Source: Sabellastarte sp. h YS-2021
Taxonomy: Eukaryota; Annelida; Polychaeta; Sabellida; Sabellidae
NCBI GenBank assembly: GCA_964017235.1
Contig: OZ024931.1
Span: 19,940,189 to 20,004,188 of the forward strand
Reading direction: 5' to 3'
DNA length: 64,000 nucleotides
Part shown: positions 45,040 through 55,149 of the stretch, one piece after another
How the letters are laid out: each line of letters begins with the position of its first letter
How positions within the stretch are numbered: the stretch's first letter is position 1
Translations under genes and position numbers: made by a program
The notes under the pieces: generated by a model
Told to the model about the DNA's origin: nothing
Database searches by the model: none
What the model saw: only the letters and a program-made list of their open reading frames with translations

Positions 45040-47454
45040 ATGTCTAGCATTGAGGAACCTAACTTTTTAGACACCCTCAGAACTGAGGCCAAAACAGCAC
45101 AACCTGGTATCTTACCTAAGAATACCAAGTTCGAAAGTTACATTGGACATACTGTTATAAACATATCAAATGTCAACTTGGACCAAGACCAAATATCGGC
45201 CTTAGAAAAGGGACTTACCTTCTGTCCAACCCCTGGCCTACCTGACAAATCTCAGATATGGTTAGATTTTAAAGAGTTCCACAGAAGATTAGAATTAATG
45301 GAATTCTTCAGTAGAGATCAGACTGACTCAATGCAACCACAAGTCAGCCAAAGCATCATAGATTTTATGAATCAAAATGCTAGGGAGGATCAATCTGACT
45401 CTGACAATGAATCCACACTCAATAAAGAACTTCAACAAAAGTTCAAACCCAAATCAACCTGGAGGCCAAAACCACCAAACAGAACCCTTGACTTATTCCA
45501 ACGATCAGTCAAGCAAGAAATACTAAAGTCAAAATTCAAACCTATTAGACACAAAAACACCACCAAAGGTGAAAACATAGGTATGAACAAACTAACTTCT
45601 AACCCCCATATAATCATAAAGAAGGCAGATAAAGGGTCAGCAGTAGTAGTAATGAACACTATTGACTATCTACGAGAAGGTTACAGGCAACTACAAGATG
45701 AAAAGTTTTACCAGAAAATACCTGAGGACATAACACCTCAAATTTCTGAGAAAATTGCTGAGGAATTAACACAAATGAGATCGCTAAACTTAATCACAGA
45801 GAAAAACTTTGATTATCTCAATGTGCCCAATCCAAAAGAAGCCAGGTTCTACATGCTACCAAAAATCCACAAAAAGGGAGTACCTGGTAGACCAATATGT
45901 AGTTCAATAAACCATCCCACAGCCAACATTAGCAAATTTGTAGACGAACACATAAAGAAATATGTTCCTCAAACAAAATCTTATGTAAGAGACACACAAC
46001 ACTTCATAAGTAGGATCAAACAACTTGGCAAAATCCCAGAAGGAGCCTTACTAGTTACACTAGATGTTAGTTCACTATACACAAACATTCCAAATCAGGA
46101 AGGTCTAATAGCTGTGGCAGAACACTTGAGGAAGGACCCAGATAAACGAAAAATGGGACCTCACATATTGAACATACTCAAACTAGTACTACATTCTATG
46201 AGCTTCAGTTTCAATGGAGACCATTATCTCCAAATAGGAGGCACAGCAATGGGTACGGCAACAGCACCGAACTATGCAAACCTATTCATGGACAGATTTG
46301 AGACTAAAGCACTAGCAAATTGGCCATTAAAACCTCTATTATGGCTTCGGTTCATCGACGACATCTGGATGGTGTGGACACATGGAGAAGATCAGCTCAA
46401 TGAGCTCATCACATATCTTAATAGTATACACCCTACTATTAAGTTCACTCATGAAAGCAGCCTAACACACATTAACTTTCTAGATACCACAGTAAAGATT
46501 AACCAAGATAGGGAACTATACACAACCCTATATGAAAAACCCACAGACACCCATCTGTACCTACACTATACATCTGCACACCACGCACCAAGTAAGACAA
46601 AGGGACCATATGGCCAATTCTTAAGACTCAGAAGAATTTGTACATATGACAATGACTTTAATATGAATGCTGATAAACTCATTGGCTATTACTTAAAAAG
46701 AGGATATCCAGAAAAGGCCCTACGCAAACATTACAATAGAGCCTCAAAATTCACACAAGATGAATTACTAGAAGTGACAAGGAAAGAACCTGTCAAGACA
46801 CCAGTAATGGTAACCAATTATAACCCAGGTAACCCCAACATTAAGGAACTGATCCACAAAAACTGGAATATTATAACAAATAGCCAGGACTGTGGACCAA
46901 TCTTTAAAGACAAACCTTTGGTAGGTTTTAGGAGACTACCAAACTTGAGAGACAAATTAACAAATGCCACTCTCATTTACCCTCCTACTACTGACATAGA
47001 GACAAAACCATACTTACCTGTATGCACCAGACTCGGTAAATGCACTTACTGCCCCCTAATCAAAAAGAAGGGATCGGTAAAATGTAACTTTACACACAAG
47101 TTATTCAACACACAAAACTTACCCAAGAATTTCTCATGTGAAATTAATAATGTCATATACCTGATTACCTGCTCCAAATGCAATAAACACTATGTGGGGG
47201 AAACCTCACGTGCATTTAGACAAAGAATGTATGAACACAGACATTCTGTACAAAAGGCAGATACAATAGACACTCCTGTCTCACGTCACTTCACAAGTGA
47301 TGGACATAACCACAAGAACATGCAATTCTCTGTGCTAGAGTGGTGCACACCTAAATTTGAAGCATCCAACACTTCCAAGCGTAGGCGTATTGAGTTGTCT
47401 TGGATATTTAAATTGCACTCTCTGGCTCCTATTGGCATTAACCAATTTGTGTGA
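45040..47454 (+). CDS. PLE reverse transcriptase with GIY-YIG endonuclease, copy B
   Basis: 804 residues, the same domains and positions as copy A; about three residues differ (for example NIL/NLL near 379, NEL/NEF near 456, LYL/LCL near 507). RT catalytic Asp residues (342; FIDD 438-441) and GIY-YIG residues are intact. The element ends 57 bp after the stop, at the right target duplication. With copy A it gives two potentially working enzymes in one intron, on the strand opposite to the host gene in this copy. Confidence 0.92.
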   Translation: MSSIEEPNFLDTLRTEAKTAQPGILPKNTKFESYIGHTVINISNVNLDQDQISALEKGLTFCPTPGLPDKSQIWLDFKEFHRRLELMEFFSRDQTDSMQPQVSQSIIDFMNQNAREDQSDSDNESTLNKELQQKFKPKSTWRPKPPNRTLDLFQRSVKQEILKSKFKPIRHKNTTKGENIGMNKLTSNPHIIIKKADKGSAVVVMNTIDYLREGYRQLQDEKFYQKIPEDITPQISEKIAEELTQMRSLNLITEKNFDYLNVPNPKEARFYMLPKIHKKGVPGRPICSSINHPTANISKFVDEHIKKYVPQTKSYVRDTQHFISRIKQLGKIPEGALLVTLDVSSLYTNIPNQEGLIAVAEHLRKDPDKRKMGPHILNILKLVLHSMSFSFNGDHYLQIGGTAMGTATAPNYANLFMDRFETKALANWPLKPLLWLRFIDDIWMVWTHGEDQLNELITYLNSIHPTIKFTHESSLTHINFLDTTVKINQDRELYTTLYEKPTDTHLYLHYTSAHHAPSKTKGPYGQFLRLRRICTYDNDFNMNADKLIGYYLKRGYPEKALRKHYNRASKFTQDELLEVTRKEPVKTPVMVTNYNPGNPNIKELIHKNWNIITNSQDCGPIFKDKPLVGFRRLPNLRDKLTNATLIYPPTTDIETKPYLPVCTRLGKCTYCPLIKKKGSVKCNFTHKLFNTQNLPKNFSCEINNVIYLITCSKCNKHYVGETSRAFRQRMYEHRHSVQKADTIDTPVSRHFTSDGHNHKNMQFSVLEWCTPKFEASNTSKRRRIELSWIFKLHSLAPIGINQFV

Positions 47455-47511
47455 ATCTTCTTGGTTATTATCTTGATTACAATGCACTCAGTAATCACCC
47501 CTTCCCTCTTC

Positions 47512-47525
47512 AGAGTTGCATAGAC
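47512..47525. repeat. Right target-site duplication of the PLE insertion
   Basis: AGAGTTGCATAGAC, perfect match to 35320-35333. Confidence 0.85.
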
Positions 47526-47620
47526 CGTAGAATGAGAACCATGGCCCAAGCACTGAATCTCTGAGGGACTTCACAATACCTTGGGATTTAGATGCAAATT
47601 GGGATTTAACACATTGCCTC
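47512..47620 (-). pseudogene. Old LINE RT fragment, other half
   Basis: The minus strand has a diverged CEVPQ-like start of the VPQGSVLGP block and leads, across the PLE, into the YANDTQLY block at 35190-35333. Both lie on the same strand in the right order, which shows the PLE landed in a pre-existing LINE. Confidence 0.5.
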
Positions 47621-48039
47621 ATATATTTAATTATAAAGGATACATTGGTATGTAAAATGGTTATTTTCATTCATTCAACCACATTCAGAGGGATATTTGA
47701 GCCCATTAAATTACAACACATGCTGCACTTAATGGAGGGCCTTTTACGATTGCATCATATGGATAGTGTCTCTTTATCATATTACAATTACATTACATTA
47801 AAATCATATTTGTAGATTTTATGAGAGTTATTTTTTTTTAAAAAAAGCCCTTTTACAAAAAAAAAATGATAAATAAAATATTAGTAACCAACCGTGATGA
47901 TGCATTACTGCCTCATTAGTATTTACTACTCTTCAGAAATCATAACCTTTTTATTTATGTATTTATTTATTATTATTGTTTGTAATTTAAGATGATAAAC
48001 TAACTTAAAAATAATAGGTTTTGCAAATTAAACCATTAG
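47621..48039. other. No gene seen
   Basis: AT-rich intronic DNA with short T/A runs. Confidence 0.45.
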
Positions 48040-48187
48040 CATCAATCAATCAAGTGTCCAAGTGCTTAATCACCGTATCTACAGATTCTAAGGCACACCA
48101 TCCAGTTCGTAAGGAATAAATCATCAAGACATTAGACATGTTCCAAGTCGTACCAAGGGAGGCGATCCGGTGTTCGGTAGTTAAAAG

Positions 48188-49706
48188 CTAAGGTGGAAAT
48201 GATTTCTGAAATAGGTAGGTTTTTAGTCGACTTTTGAAACAGGAGAGATTTGGAGCACTGCGGATATCATGGGGAAGATCATTCCATAACTTCGGGGCAT
48301 CATATGAGAAACTGTTGTTGAAGTGGACCTTTGATTTATGGATGGAAGAACAATAATGAGGAACCTGGAGGAACAAATTTTTTGGGTTGGAACGTCTTGT
48401 ATTCACGGCAGATTTGTACAAGGAGAAATGGTGCAAAATACTTAGGCTGGCCAGTGGTGAGGTACTTATACACCAGAACTAGGGATTTGAAGATAATTCG
48501 TTGTCTGATGGGTAGCCAATGAAGTGTCCTAAGGCTGGATGTGATGTGAGTGTACTTAGAAGCACCAGTGACAAACCGTGCAAGAGCATTTTGAACATAT
48601 TGCAGCCTGGTTGCATTACGGGATCACAAACTGCAAAATAGAGAATTGCAATAATCCAAATGACTGCTGACCAGACCATTTGCAATCACCACTGATGTAT
48701 CAACGGAGAGAAACCTCCTGATACGATGAAGGTCCCTGAGGCTAATAAAACAAGATTTGATGACAGAATTTACGTGATTGGTGAAACAGAACTTTGCATC
48801 AAACAAAACACCCAAATTGCGTACAACATCTGTGGGAGAGAGACAATTACCCAGGATATTGACAGGAAATGAGTCACTGAGCCATTTGTATCTGTCTTTG
48901 GCACCAAAGACTATGAATTTTGTTTTATCAGGGTTTAGCTAGAGTTTGTTTTCAGACATCCAGACCTGAATATCATTCAAACAGGATTTAAGACGGTCAA
49001 AAGACTTAAGACTATCATCAGGGGATAAGTGAATGAACAGCTGGGTATCATCAGCATAAAAGTGGTATTTAACTCCAGTATATTTTCTGATGACTTGACC
49101 AAGAGGTGTTGTATAGAGGGAAAATAGAAGAGGACCTAAGACAGAACCTTGGGTTTCAATTTGAACAAGTTCGAAAAACTAGAACCAATCTTGACTGACT
49201 GAAAATGATCCTGGAGGTAGGATCTAAACCATTTTAGTGCAGATCCAGCAAAGCCAAACCTAGCTGACAAACAGAAAAGGAGTGTGTCATGATCGATAGT
49301 ATCGATAGCTGCAGACAGGTCGAGCAGCACCAGTGCTGTAGGCATGCCCTTGGACAGAGATAAGTGAATCTCATTTTTAATGCACAACAAGGCAGTTTCT
49401 ATTGAGTGCCCCACCTTATAGGCTGACTGGAAAGTTTTTCCAAGATTGTGACAATCCATGTGAGACCTAATTTGGGCTTGGCGGTGGTTTGATGAGCTGT
49501 TTAGTCTTCACTGGTGCATTAATATCTAGAAGGCCAGACAAACCAGACATATACTGTTCATGCAATAAATCAATGTCATCAGATGGTGAACTTACCAACG
49601 GAATAGCCAGGAGGTCACTTCTGAATTTATCAATATTCAATTTATGATACTGACGGAAGGTAACAACTTTCTGCATTGGAGTATCCGAAGATGGAAAGTC
49701 AACCAC
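48188..49706 (-). pseudogene. LINE C reverse transcriptase, deleted and frameshifted
   Basis: Pieces in order: TFRQYHKLNIDKFRSDL, FQSAYKVGHSIETALL, LVLLDLSAAIDTIDHDTLL (motif A kept), a YADD region near 49045, VLFDAKFCFTNHV, SSHLDYCNSLF and SYDAPKLWNDLPHDIRSAPN. About 150 residues between the linker and the SAYKVGHS box are missing. Confidence 0.75.
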
Positions 49707-49752
49707 ACAAGAGATAATTTTATGATCACTTATGAAGCCTGAACCTTTTACA

Positions 49753-50669
49753 TCAGAAAACTTGGAAGGAGCCCAAATCTAAGGTATGACCGTGAAGGTG
49801 AGTTGGAAAATCAATGTATTGGGACAGACAGCAAGAATCAATGACTGATTTAAATTCAGAGACTGTTGGAGACATAGTGCTGACATGAAAATTAAAGTCC
49901 CCACAAATCACAAAGGAGGAGGATAAGGAAGACAAAAAACCCACGTATGACAGAAAATCTTCAAAAAATTTTACAACGGATGAGGCAGGGTTCTGGTAAA
50001 CGACCCCAAGAAACATGCGACGCCTGTCGAGAGTGAGACAGACAGTGTGATTTTCGAGGGAGGAGAACTCAGGGGAATGGAATGGATGGTTTTGAAATCC
50101 AGAGCTGATTTAATAAAAAAGCCAACACCGCCACCACGTTTGTTTTCTCTGTTGGTGTGAACAAGGGAGAAATCTTCAGGTGTTAACTCGTTTAGAAATG
50201 AGGGTGTGTCTAGAGCTTTAATATGGGTCTCAGTGAGGCCAAAAACATCAAAATTTCCAGTTTTAACTTCTTCACAAAGAGTTGGGCCTTTATTCCTAAT
50301 GGACCGGCAGTTAGCGAATCCAAACTTCACTGGCCCAGGATTGAGAACGACATTGCCCAACAACAGAACCAGAGTGAGCTGCCTGAAGGACGCCCTTTCA
50401 CAAAATGTAACTCTATGTGACTTGAACAAAATGGATTTGGCAGTAGGTCCATTATAATTACATACATGCAGGCCAACATCACACCTGCTCTGAATTCTGT
50501 TTTGAGTCTTATGGCAATGCACAAAGAGACCAACAATACAAAGGAGGAGCCTAACAATCTGCATCTTAAGGAAATCAGAGACCGCAGAATAAAACGGAAC
50601 ATGCAGAAATTCATAAAAGTAAAACCAAACCACAGTTATGAAATATTTAAAAGTACAGACCACGACCAA
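49753..50669 (-). pseudogene. LINE C N-terminal part: 2A-like motif and APE endonuclease
   Basis: LLLGNVVLNPGP is followed at once by KFGFANCRSIRNKGP, the same arrangement as GDISLNPGP plus ANCRSVRNK in the LINE at 5.2 kb. Endonuclease boxes: GLTETHI, GGGVGFFIKS, FVICGDFNFHV. The frame shifts near 49990 and the SDH end lies just past 49753 in another frame. Inactive. Confidence 0.75.
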
Positions 50670-50815
50670 AAATCACTGAGTAACTCCCGGTAAAGGACAG
50701 TAATACCCACAATATCAACTAGCAAAATAATTAAAATACAAACCACAACCAAAAAATCACCGAGTAACATCCGGTAGTGGGCGATAATAGCCGCAATATC
50801 AACTAGCAGGCTATT
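50640..50815 (-). repeat. Two-copy tandem repeat at the LINE C 5' end
   Basis: Units of about 85 bp (50640-50728 and 50729-50815) share CACGACCAAAAATCAC / CACAACCAAAAAATCAC, GAGTAAC-TCCGGTA and CAATATCAACTAGCA. Tandem 5' UTR units are common in LINEs and may act as promoter units. Confidence 0.6.
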
Positions 50816-51139
50816 GATCAATTAAAAACAATTCAGAACAACATAAAAACTCTAAATAATTGAAGGTATATTATGGAAAGCAATAATAAGTACTAAAAGT
50901 ACAACTAAAAGCCCAGATTTTTTGGGTAAATTTAACTACTTTTATATATTTTTGAAATACGCGTCCGTTTACGGTCCTACTGAACACCGAACCTTCGATC
51001 ACACAAGTTGTTCCAATAAGCAGTATACTAGTTAACTTCTTAAAAGCACACATATAGAATTTATAAACAAACTTTTATATACATAATTTTGCATACAATA
51101 ATAAGAAATTCACCACATGTAAAACTTAGTGTTTGTCAA

Positions 51140-51255
51140 AACGTATACCCAAAAGCAATCCCAACTGGGCATTTTGCCCAAAGGAAAGAGAATGGAGAGT
51201 TTTCTTGGCCATACAGTGGTTAACCTATCAGACCTGACATTATCTAAACACTTGC
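51140..51255 (+). pseudogene. Relic of a second Penelope-like element family
   Basis: Reads SQLGILPKGKRMESFLGHTV then VNLSDLTLSKH, which aligns with residues 20-50 of the 804-residue PLE protein (QPGILPKNTKFESYIGHTVI, NISNVNLDQD). About half the residues differ, so it is another family. Only this N-terminal scrap is visible. Confidence 0.65.
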
Positions 51256-51264
51256 GATTTTATA

Positions 51265-51904
51265 GCAGAATTTCAAGTTGCAGAGCCCCCGCAATGAAAA
51301 TTGACATGTACATTATTCTCTGCGTGCACGCAGTATGTCTACAAAGGCATCCATGTCTCAAGCGGAACTTACCAGAGACTTGAGCATGTACATTCTCCTT
51401 GCAAGTGTTGTAGGTTCTCCCCATTTACTTGCATTGTTTGCACATGCTGTAAGATACACTCACATGTACCTTGCATGTATAGAAACCCTTTGTACAACCT
51501 GTAGCTAGTAACAGACTGTTCTTTGATCTTCAAGTTGTGACACTCTTGTTGGGAGAATACACCTTGTTTGCACGTGCAAATCTCTACTACCCCACTACCA
51601 GGTTACGTTCATAATTTTCAACAATATTTGCAGCAAACTTACATGTGTATAGACGTACAATGGGGTGTAAGAGAAACTTAAGGTGTGTATGTATCAATTA
51701 CTACTTTTATTGTCCAATGCAATTGGTTAATCCTTCCACCTATTGCAACTGGCTCATTATTTTTAACCCAATTTGGCTTGTAATTGTTACATGAAGAAGT
51801 TGAACTGTATGTTCTACTTGCAATATATTTGAGTTTAATATCAAAGGTACAATTTACATTACACCTCAATTCTCACAAAAATGTTTAAAGAAATGTTTAT
51901 AAAT
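51265..51904. other. No gene seen
   Basis: Intronic DNA with repeated 'ttgca' and 'catgta' words (51300-51500); no gene or clear repeat. Confidence 0.4.
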
Positions 51905-52160
51905 AGGCCAAAAGGTGTTTTGGTCCCCTAGTGCGAGTGCAAAGCCATCAGAGGCACGAGTAGTGCACTAGAGTTTACGAAAGTCTGGAGACACAAAGAA
52001 AATTCCAACTCAGACACATCCCACAGCTGGTCTAGAACTCAGACAGTCACCCATCCAAGTACTAGCGTAGCCCATTGCCGATTACCCTCAGTGATCAGAC
52101 AAATACTCATCATGCTGCGCCACAATTCATGAAAGTCCAGAGACAAAAAAAGTGATCTGT
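51905..52160 (-). repeat. 5S rRNA-derived SINE (copy 3)
   Basis: The minus strand has GTCTGATCACTGAGGGTAAT, then GCTAGTACTTGGATGGGTGA, a near-exact match to 5S rRNA over the last block (box C). A tail with CCTCTGATGGCTTTGCACTC and CAAAACACCTTTTGGCCT matches copy 2. Its middle is about 75 bp longer than in copy 2. Confidence 0.75.
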
Positions 52161-52486
52161 AGAAGCGCGAGCCGCGAGCTTAAAAATCAGAATATATATT
52201 TTGTACAAGTGTTGAGATGCAATTAAGATAAAATGTCAAGCCAGGCAACACAAGGATAAGTGTATAAATCCCACCATTTTGGTAACCTTTCACAACATCC
52301 AATCAAGATGTTGAAGCACATAAGATGTTTATTTTATTTTTGCCCCTTGTATTTGCCTTTGCAAGTTGGAACATAATAAATACATTAGAAAGATATTATA
52401 AAATATGGTCTACATATTAGTTTTGTACATTGTTTAAATGGGACATCACTCATATAAGTATTTACTGGTCACATAAACAAACTTAC

Positions 52487-52663
52487 CACTGTAACAACCA
52501 AGACCATCTTCAAAAAATCTACTTGCATATTTTGATGGAACAGTTTTACTTCGTGCAATCCCATGAATGTCAGATGAACAAAAGCGAATATAGTTGTACT
52601 TGTTTGCCTCTTCTGTGAGCTTGGCAATATCAACTGTAATTCCTGACATAATATCAAAACAAC
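52487..52663 (-). CDS. LGSN-like: Lengsin-like gene, N-terminal coding exon
   Basis: From the ATG at 52649 it codes residues 1-54: MSGITVDIAKLTEEANKYNY, then FCSSDIHGIARSKTVP (the GS type I N-terminal box, usually D-x-N/H-G-x-x-R-x-K) and FFEDGLGCYSG. The donor GTAAGT begins at 52486. Upstream, a T-rich tract and CAG end at 52664, and the frame stays open to that point (CFDI before Met), so this is an internal exon. The true start may be this ATG or lie in an upstream exon I could not find. Joined to 25830-25716 and 25314-24243 the phases agree. Intron 1 (52486-25831) spans 26.7 kb. Confidence 0.85.
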
Positions 52664-52989
52664 CTGAAAAAAAGTAATATAAACAACATTATATGTCTCT
52701 ATATGGGCAAGCTATGATAACATATCTGTAAAAACAATGTCAAATTAAGTGAAAAGCATGCCAAAGTATCTGAACATGATTTGAGAATTATGATAGGGGA
52801 TGAGCAATTCTGCTATTTTGGGGATCCTAAATAAACACCAAAAACCCCCACTGTTTTTGCAAATCCATAAATAACCCACCTTCAAAATGACAGGAGGAAT
52901 GAAAACCACACTCTGTACATTTTAAATTGGGTTTTAAAAAGATGTAGTTATTGTAATTATAATTTTAACTATTCTGATAGTACCAAAAC
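52664..52989. other. Lengsin upstream intron; nothing else seen
   Basis: AT-rich; contains the splice acceptor region of the exon at 52663. No gene or repeat. Confidence 0.4.
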
Positions 52990-53230
52990 GTTAAACATAA
53001 TAGAGAAATGATTCTACTTTCAACAGTATTTTTATAGTGCTTAATCTCCATCTAAAGACAGACACTAGGTGCACCAGACAGAAAAAGAAGAGAACTATAA
53101 TCATTAACCTGAGACATAGTAGGGTCAGCGCCACAGAGAGAAACCAGGAAAAGCAGAAATTAGGGTGAATATGCTTGTGCAGAGAGATAGCTTTTGAGCT
53201 TTTTCTGTATGAGTGGAGAGAAGTGGTCAA
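52990..53230 (-). pseudogene. L2-type LINE 3' fragment
   Basis: The minus strand carries SYRKSSKAISLHKHIHPNFC and a 3' UTR ending in a CTGTC...GATTAAGCACTATAAAAA block, as in the LINE tails at 8.1 and 31.1 kb. Confidence 0.7.
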
Positions 53231-53237
53231 ACATACA

Positions 53238-53260
53238 TCTAATCTAATCTAATCTAATCT
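53238..53260. repeat. Pentanucleotide microsatellite at a LINE 3' end
   Basis: About four to five copies of TCTAA on the plus strand. The same tail with fewer units marks the related fragment at 57027. Confidence 0.8.
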
Positions 53261-53910
53261 ACTGCTTTGCAAGCGCAATATCTTCCCCACAATGAGGAAC
53301 TCAGTGCACTAATTAAACGAAATCATTATCATATGGAAGTCGAGGGGCATTCAAGGTCGGTAATCCAGGATTGTGGGTGTGACTAGGAGGGAAGGAAGAC
53401 TAAGTTGGGAAGCTAGAGCTGAAGAGGTGAGTTTTGAGGTGCTTCCTAAAAGATGCAACAGAAGGACTATTTCTTACATGGAGAGGGAAAGAGTTCCAAA
53501 GGGCAGGGGCATAGTGACTGAAGGAATTCGAAAAGTGTTTAATTGATTTGTGAACTCTACGATCAAAAGTGGGGGTTTGAAGGAACTTGAGTTTGGGGGT
53601 ACTTCGCCTTGTATTTCTAAAAGAGGTGTAGGGGTGGATTAATCCTCTTAGGTAAACTGGTTGACCTTGGGTGAGAATTTTGTATGTAATAAGACCAATT
53701 TTAAATTGTACCCTGTATCTAACCATTTTCCCTGTAGCCAGTGGAGTTTTTTTAGTTGAGGGGTAATGTGAGAGAATTTGGAGGAACGGGTGACAACCCT
53801 GCAGAGTGAGTTTTGGACTAGCTGCAATCTCCTTAACTCAAGATCAGTGAGGGATAAGAAGAGTGAATTGCTCACCAAAACATTCGCTAACAGCACTGAT
53901 GTATTCAGGT

Positions 53911-55149
53911 CTAGAAGGGGACAAATTCTGTAGAGGTCTCTTGCTTGTACTCTAGTGGACTTAATGACCTGTGACACATGGTTTGAGAAAGTGAAATTAG
54001 GGTCAAACACCACTCTGAGGTTCCTGACACTTTGTGCTGGCGAGACTTGATTTCCCAGAATATTGATAGGGAAGTGAGGGAGGAGCCGGTTATGTTTTTT
54101 CGGGAGCCTATGAGAATGAACTCGGTTTTGTCTGGGTTAAGTTTTAATTTATTTGCGAACATGAAATTTTGAATGTTGTTTAGGCAGTTCTTTAGTTTTT
54201 GGATAGAGTGAGAGAGATTTTCTGGTGAAAGTGTTATGTATAACTGGGTATCATCAGCGTAAAAGTGGTAGTTGATGCTACTGTGGGAATGAATGATTGA
54301 GCTGATTGGGTTAGTGTAGACAGAGAACAGGATTGGTCCAGATAGATCCAGAAGGGTAAGGGCAGTGACAGAACCCTTGGCCATGTTAAGAAGAATATCA
54401 TTTTGTATATTAAGAAGGGCGCTTTCAGTAGAGTGGTGTTTTCTATAAGCCGACTGGAAGGCAGTCATAAGACCGGCTTCATCAAGATGAATTTGTAGCT
54501 GGACGGCTTCAAGAATCTTTGAGATAAAGTTTAAATTTGAGACAGGCCTGTAGTTTTTAAAAACTTCTTTGTCTAGGGATGGTTTTTTGAGGATAGGGGT
54601 AACATGGGCCTGCTTGAAAAAGTTTGGACACTTACCTTGCTCAAGAGAAGCATTGATTATTGAGGTGATGGGGGTAATCAGAATATCCAGATAATCCAGA
54701 ACAAGGGAGGTAGGCCAAGGGTCTAGGGAACATGATTTACTAGGAAAGTTGGTAATAACTTTAGTAACTTGATCCTCTCTTACAGTCAAAAAGGTGGAGA
54801 ACATAGGGGGAGGAGAGTCAGGGGTGATGTGTTGCAATTTGGCAGAAGCAGAAAATGTTGAGCATATTTTTTCTGTGAAGAACTCCACAAACCTGTCAGC
54901 CAAAAGCTGAGGGGGCTTTATCGATGGGAGGATCTTGGCTGGAAGTCTTTGCAATACATCGACCAGGACACACCATAATTTTTGTGGATTGTTGTGATTG
55001 TCCCGAATTTTCGCTTTAAGGAATTGAGATTTGGCTTGCATGCAGATTCTATTATATTGATGGACTTTCTGCATGTACCGGGATCTATTGAAGGTGGATT
55101 TATCTCTTCGCCAAATGCGTTCAAACAAATGTTTGACATCATCAGGCAA
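53911..55149 (-). pseudogene. LINE B reverse transcriptase, central frame
   Basis: 412 codons open on the minus strand despite the motif A deletion, because the deletion keeps the frame. It has the thumb-side words but cannot be catalytic, since the first catalytic Asp is absent. It begins, through the shared 5' segment, with LPDDVKHLFERIWRR, where a C-terminal RT word (LPDDV) is fused to an internal word (FERIW). Confidence 0.75.

Larger units (their letters stand above)
35334..47511. mobile_element. Head-to-head Penelope-like element pair inserted as one unit
   Basis: Copy A (35334-41782) reads on the minus strand: pseudo-LTR, ORF1, RT/GIY-YIG, zinc-finger ORF, pseudo-LTR. Copy B (41783-47511) reads on the plus strand: zinc-finger ORF, pseudo-LTR, ORF1, RT/GIY-YIG. 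The copies align without gaps over 37715-41782 against 43444-47511 and 35886-37544 against 41785-43443. One perfect 14-bp duplication flanks the whole, so the 12,178-bp pair arrived together. Inverted and tandem partial copies are known for Penelope elements. All six genes are open. The GIY-YIG domain at the C-terminus makes it a canonical PLE; the Cys cluster before that domain suggests the Neptune lineage. Confidence 0.9.
48040..50815 (-). mobile_element. Broken L2/CR1-type LINE (LINE C)
   Basis: Minus-strand LINE with 5' tandem repeats (50640-50815), APE endonuclease, RT and a 3' end of TTGATTGATTGATG type. It is fragmented into at least six frames, and the RT lacks a block between about 49467 and 49459. 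The 5' end is taken as the outer edge of the tandem repeat; it could lie a little further out. Confidence 0.8.

Noticed and set aside
35334-47511. Two independent PLE insertions in opposite directions
   Set aside because: Only one target duplication exists, at the outer ends, and none at the 41782/41783 junction; the flanks are halves of one LINE.
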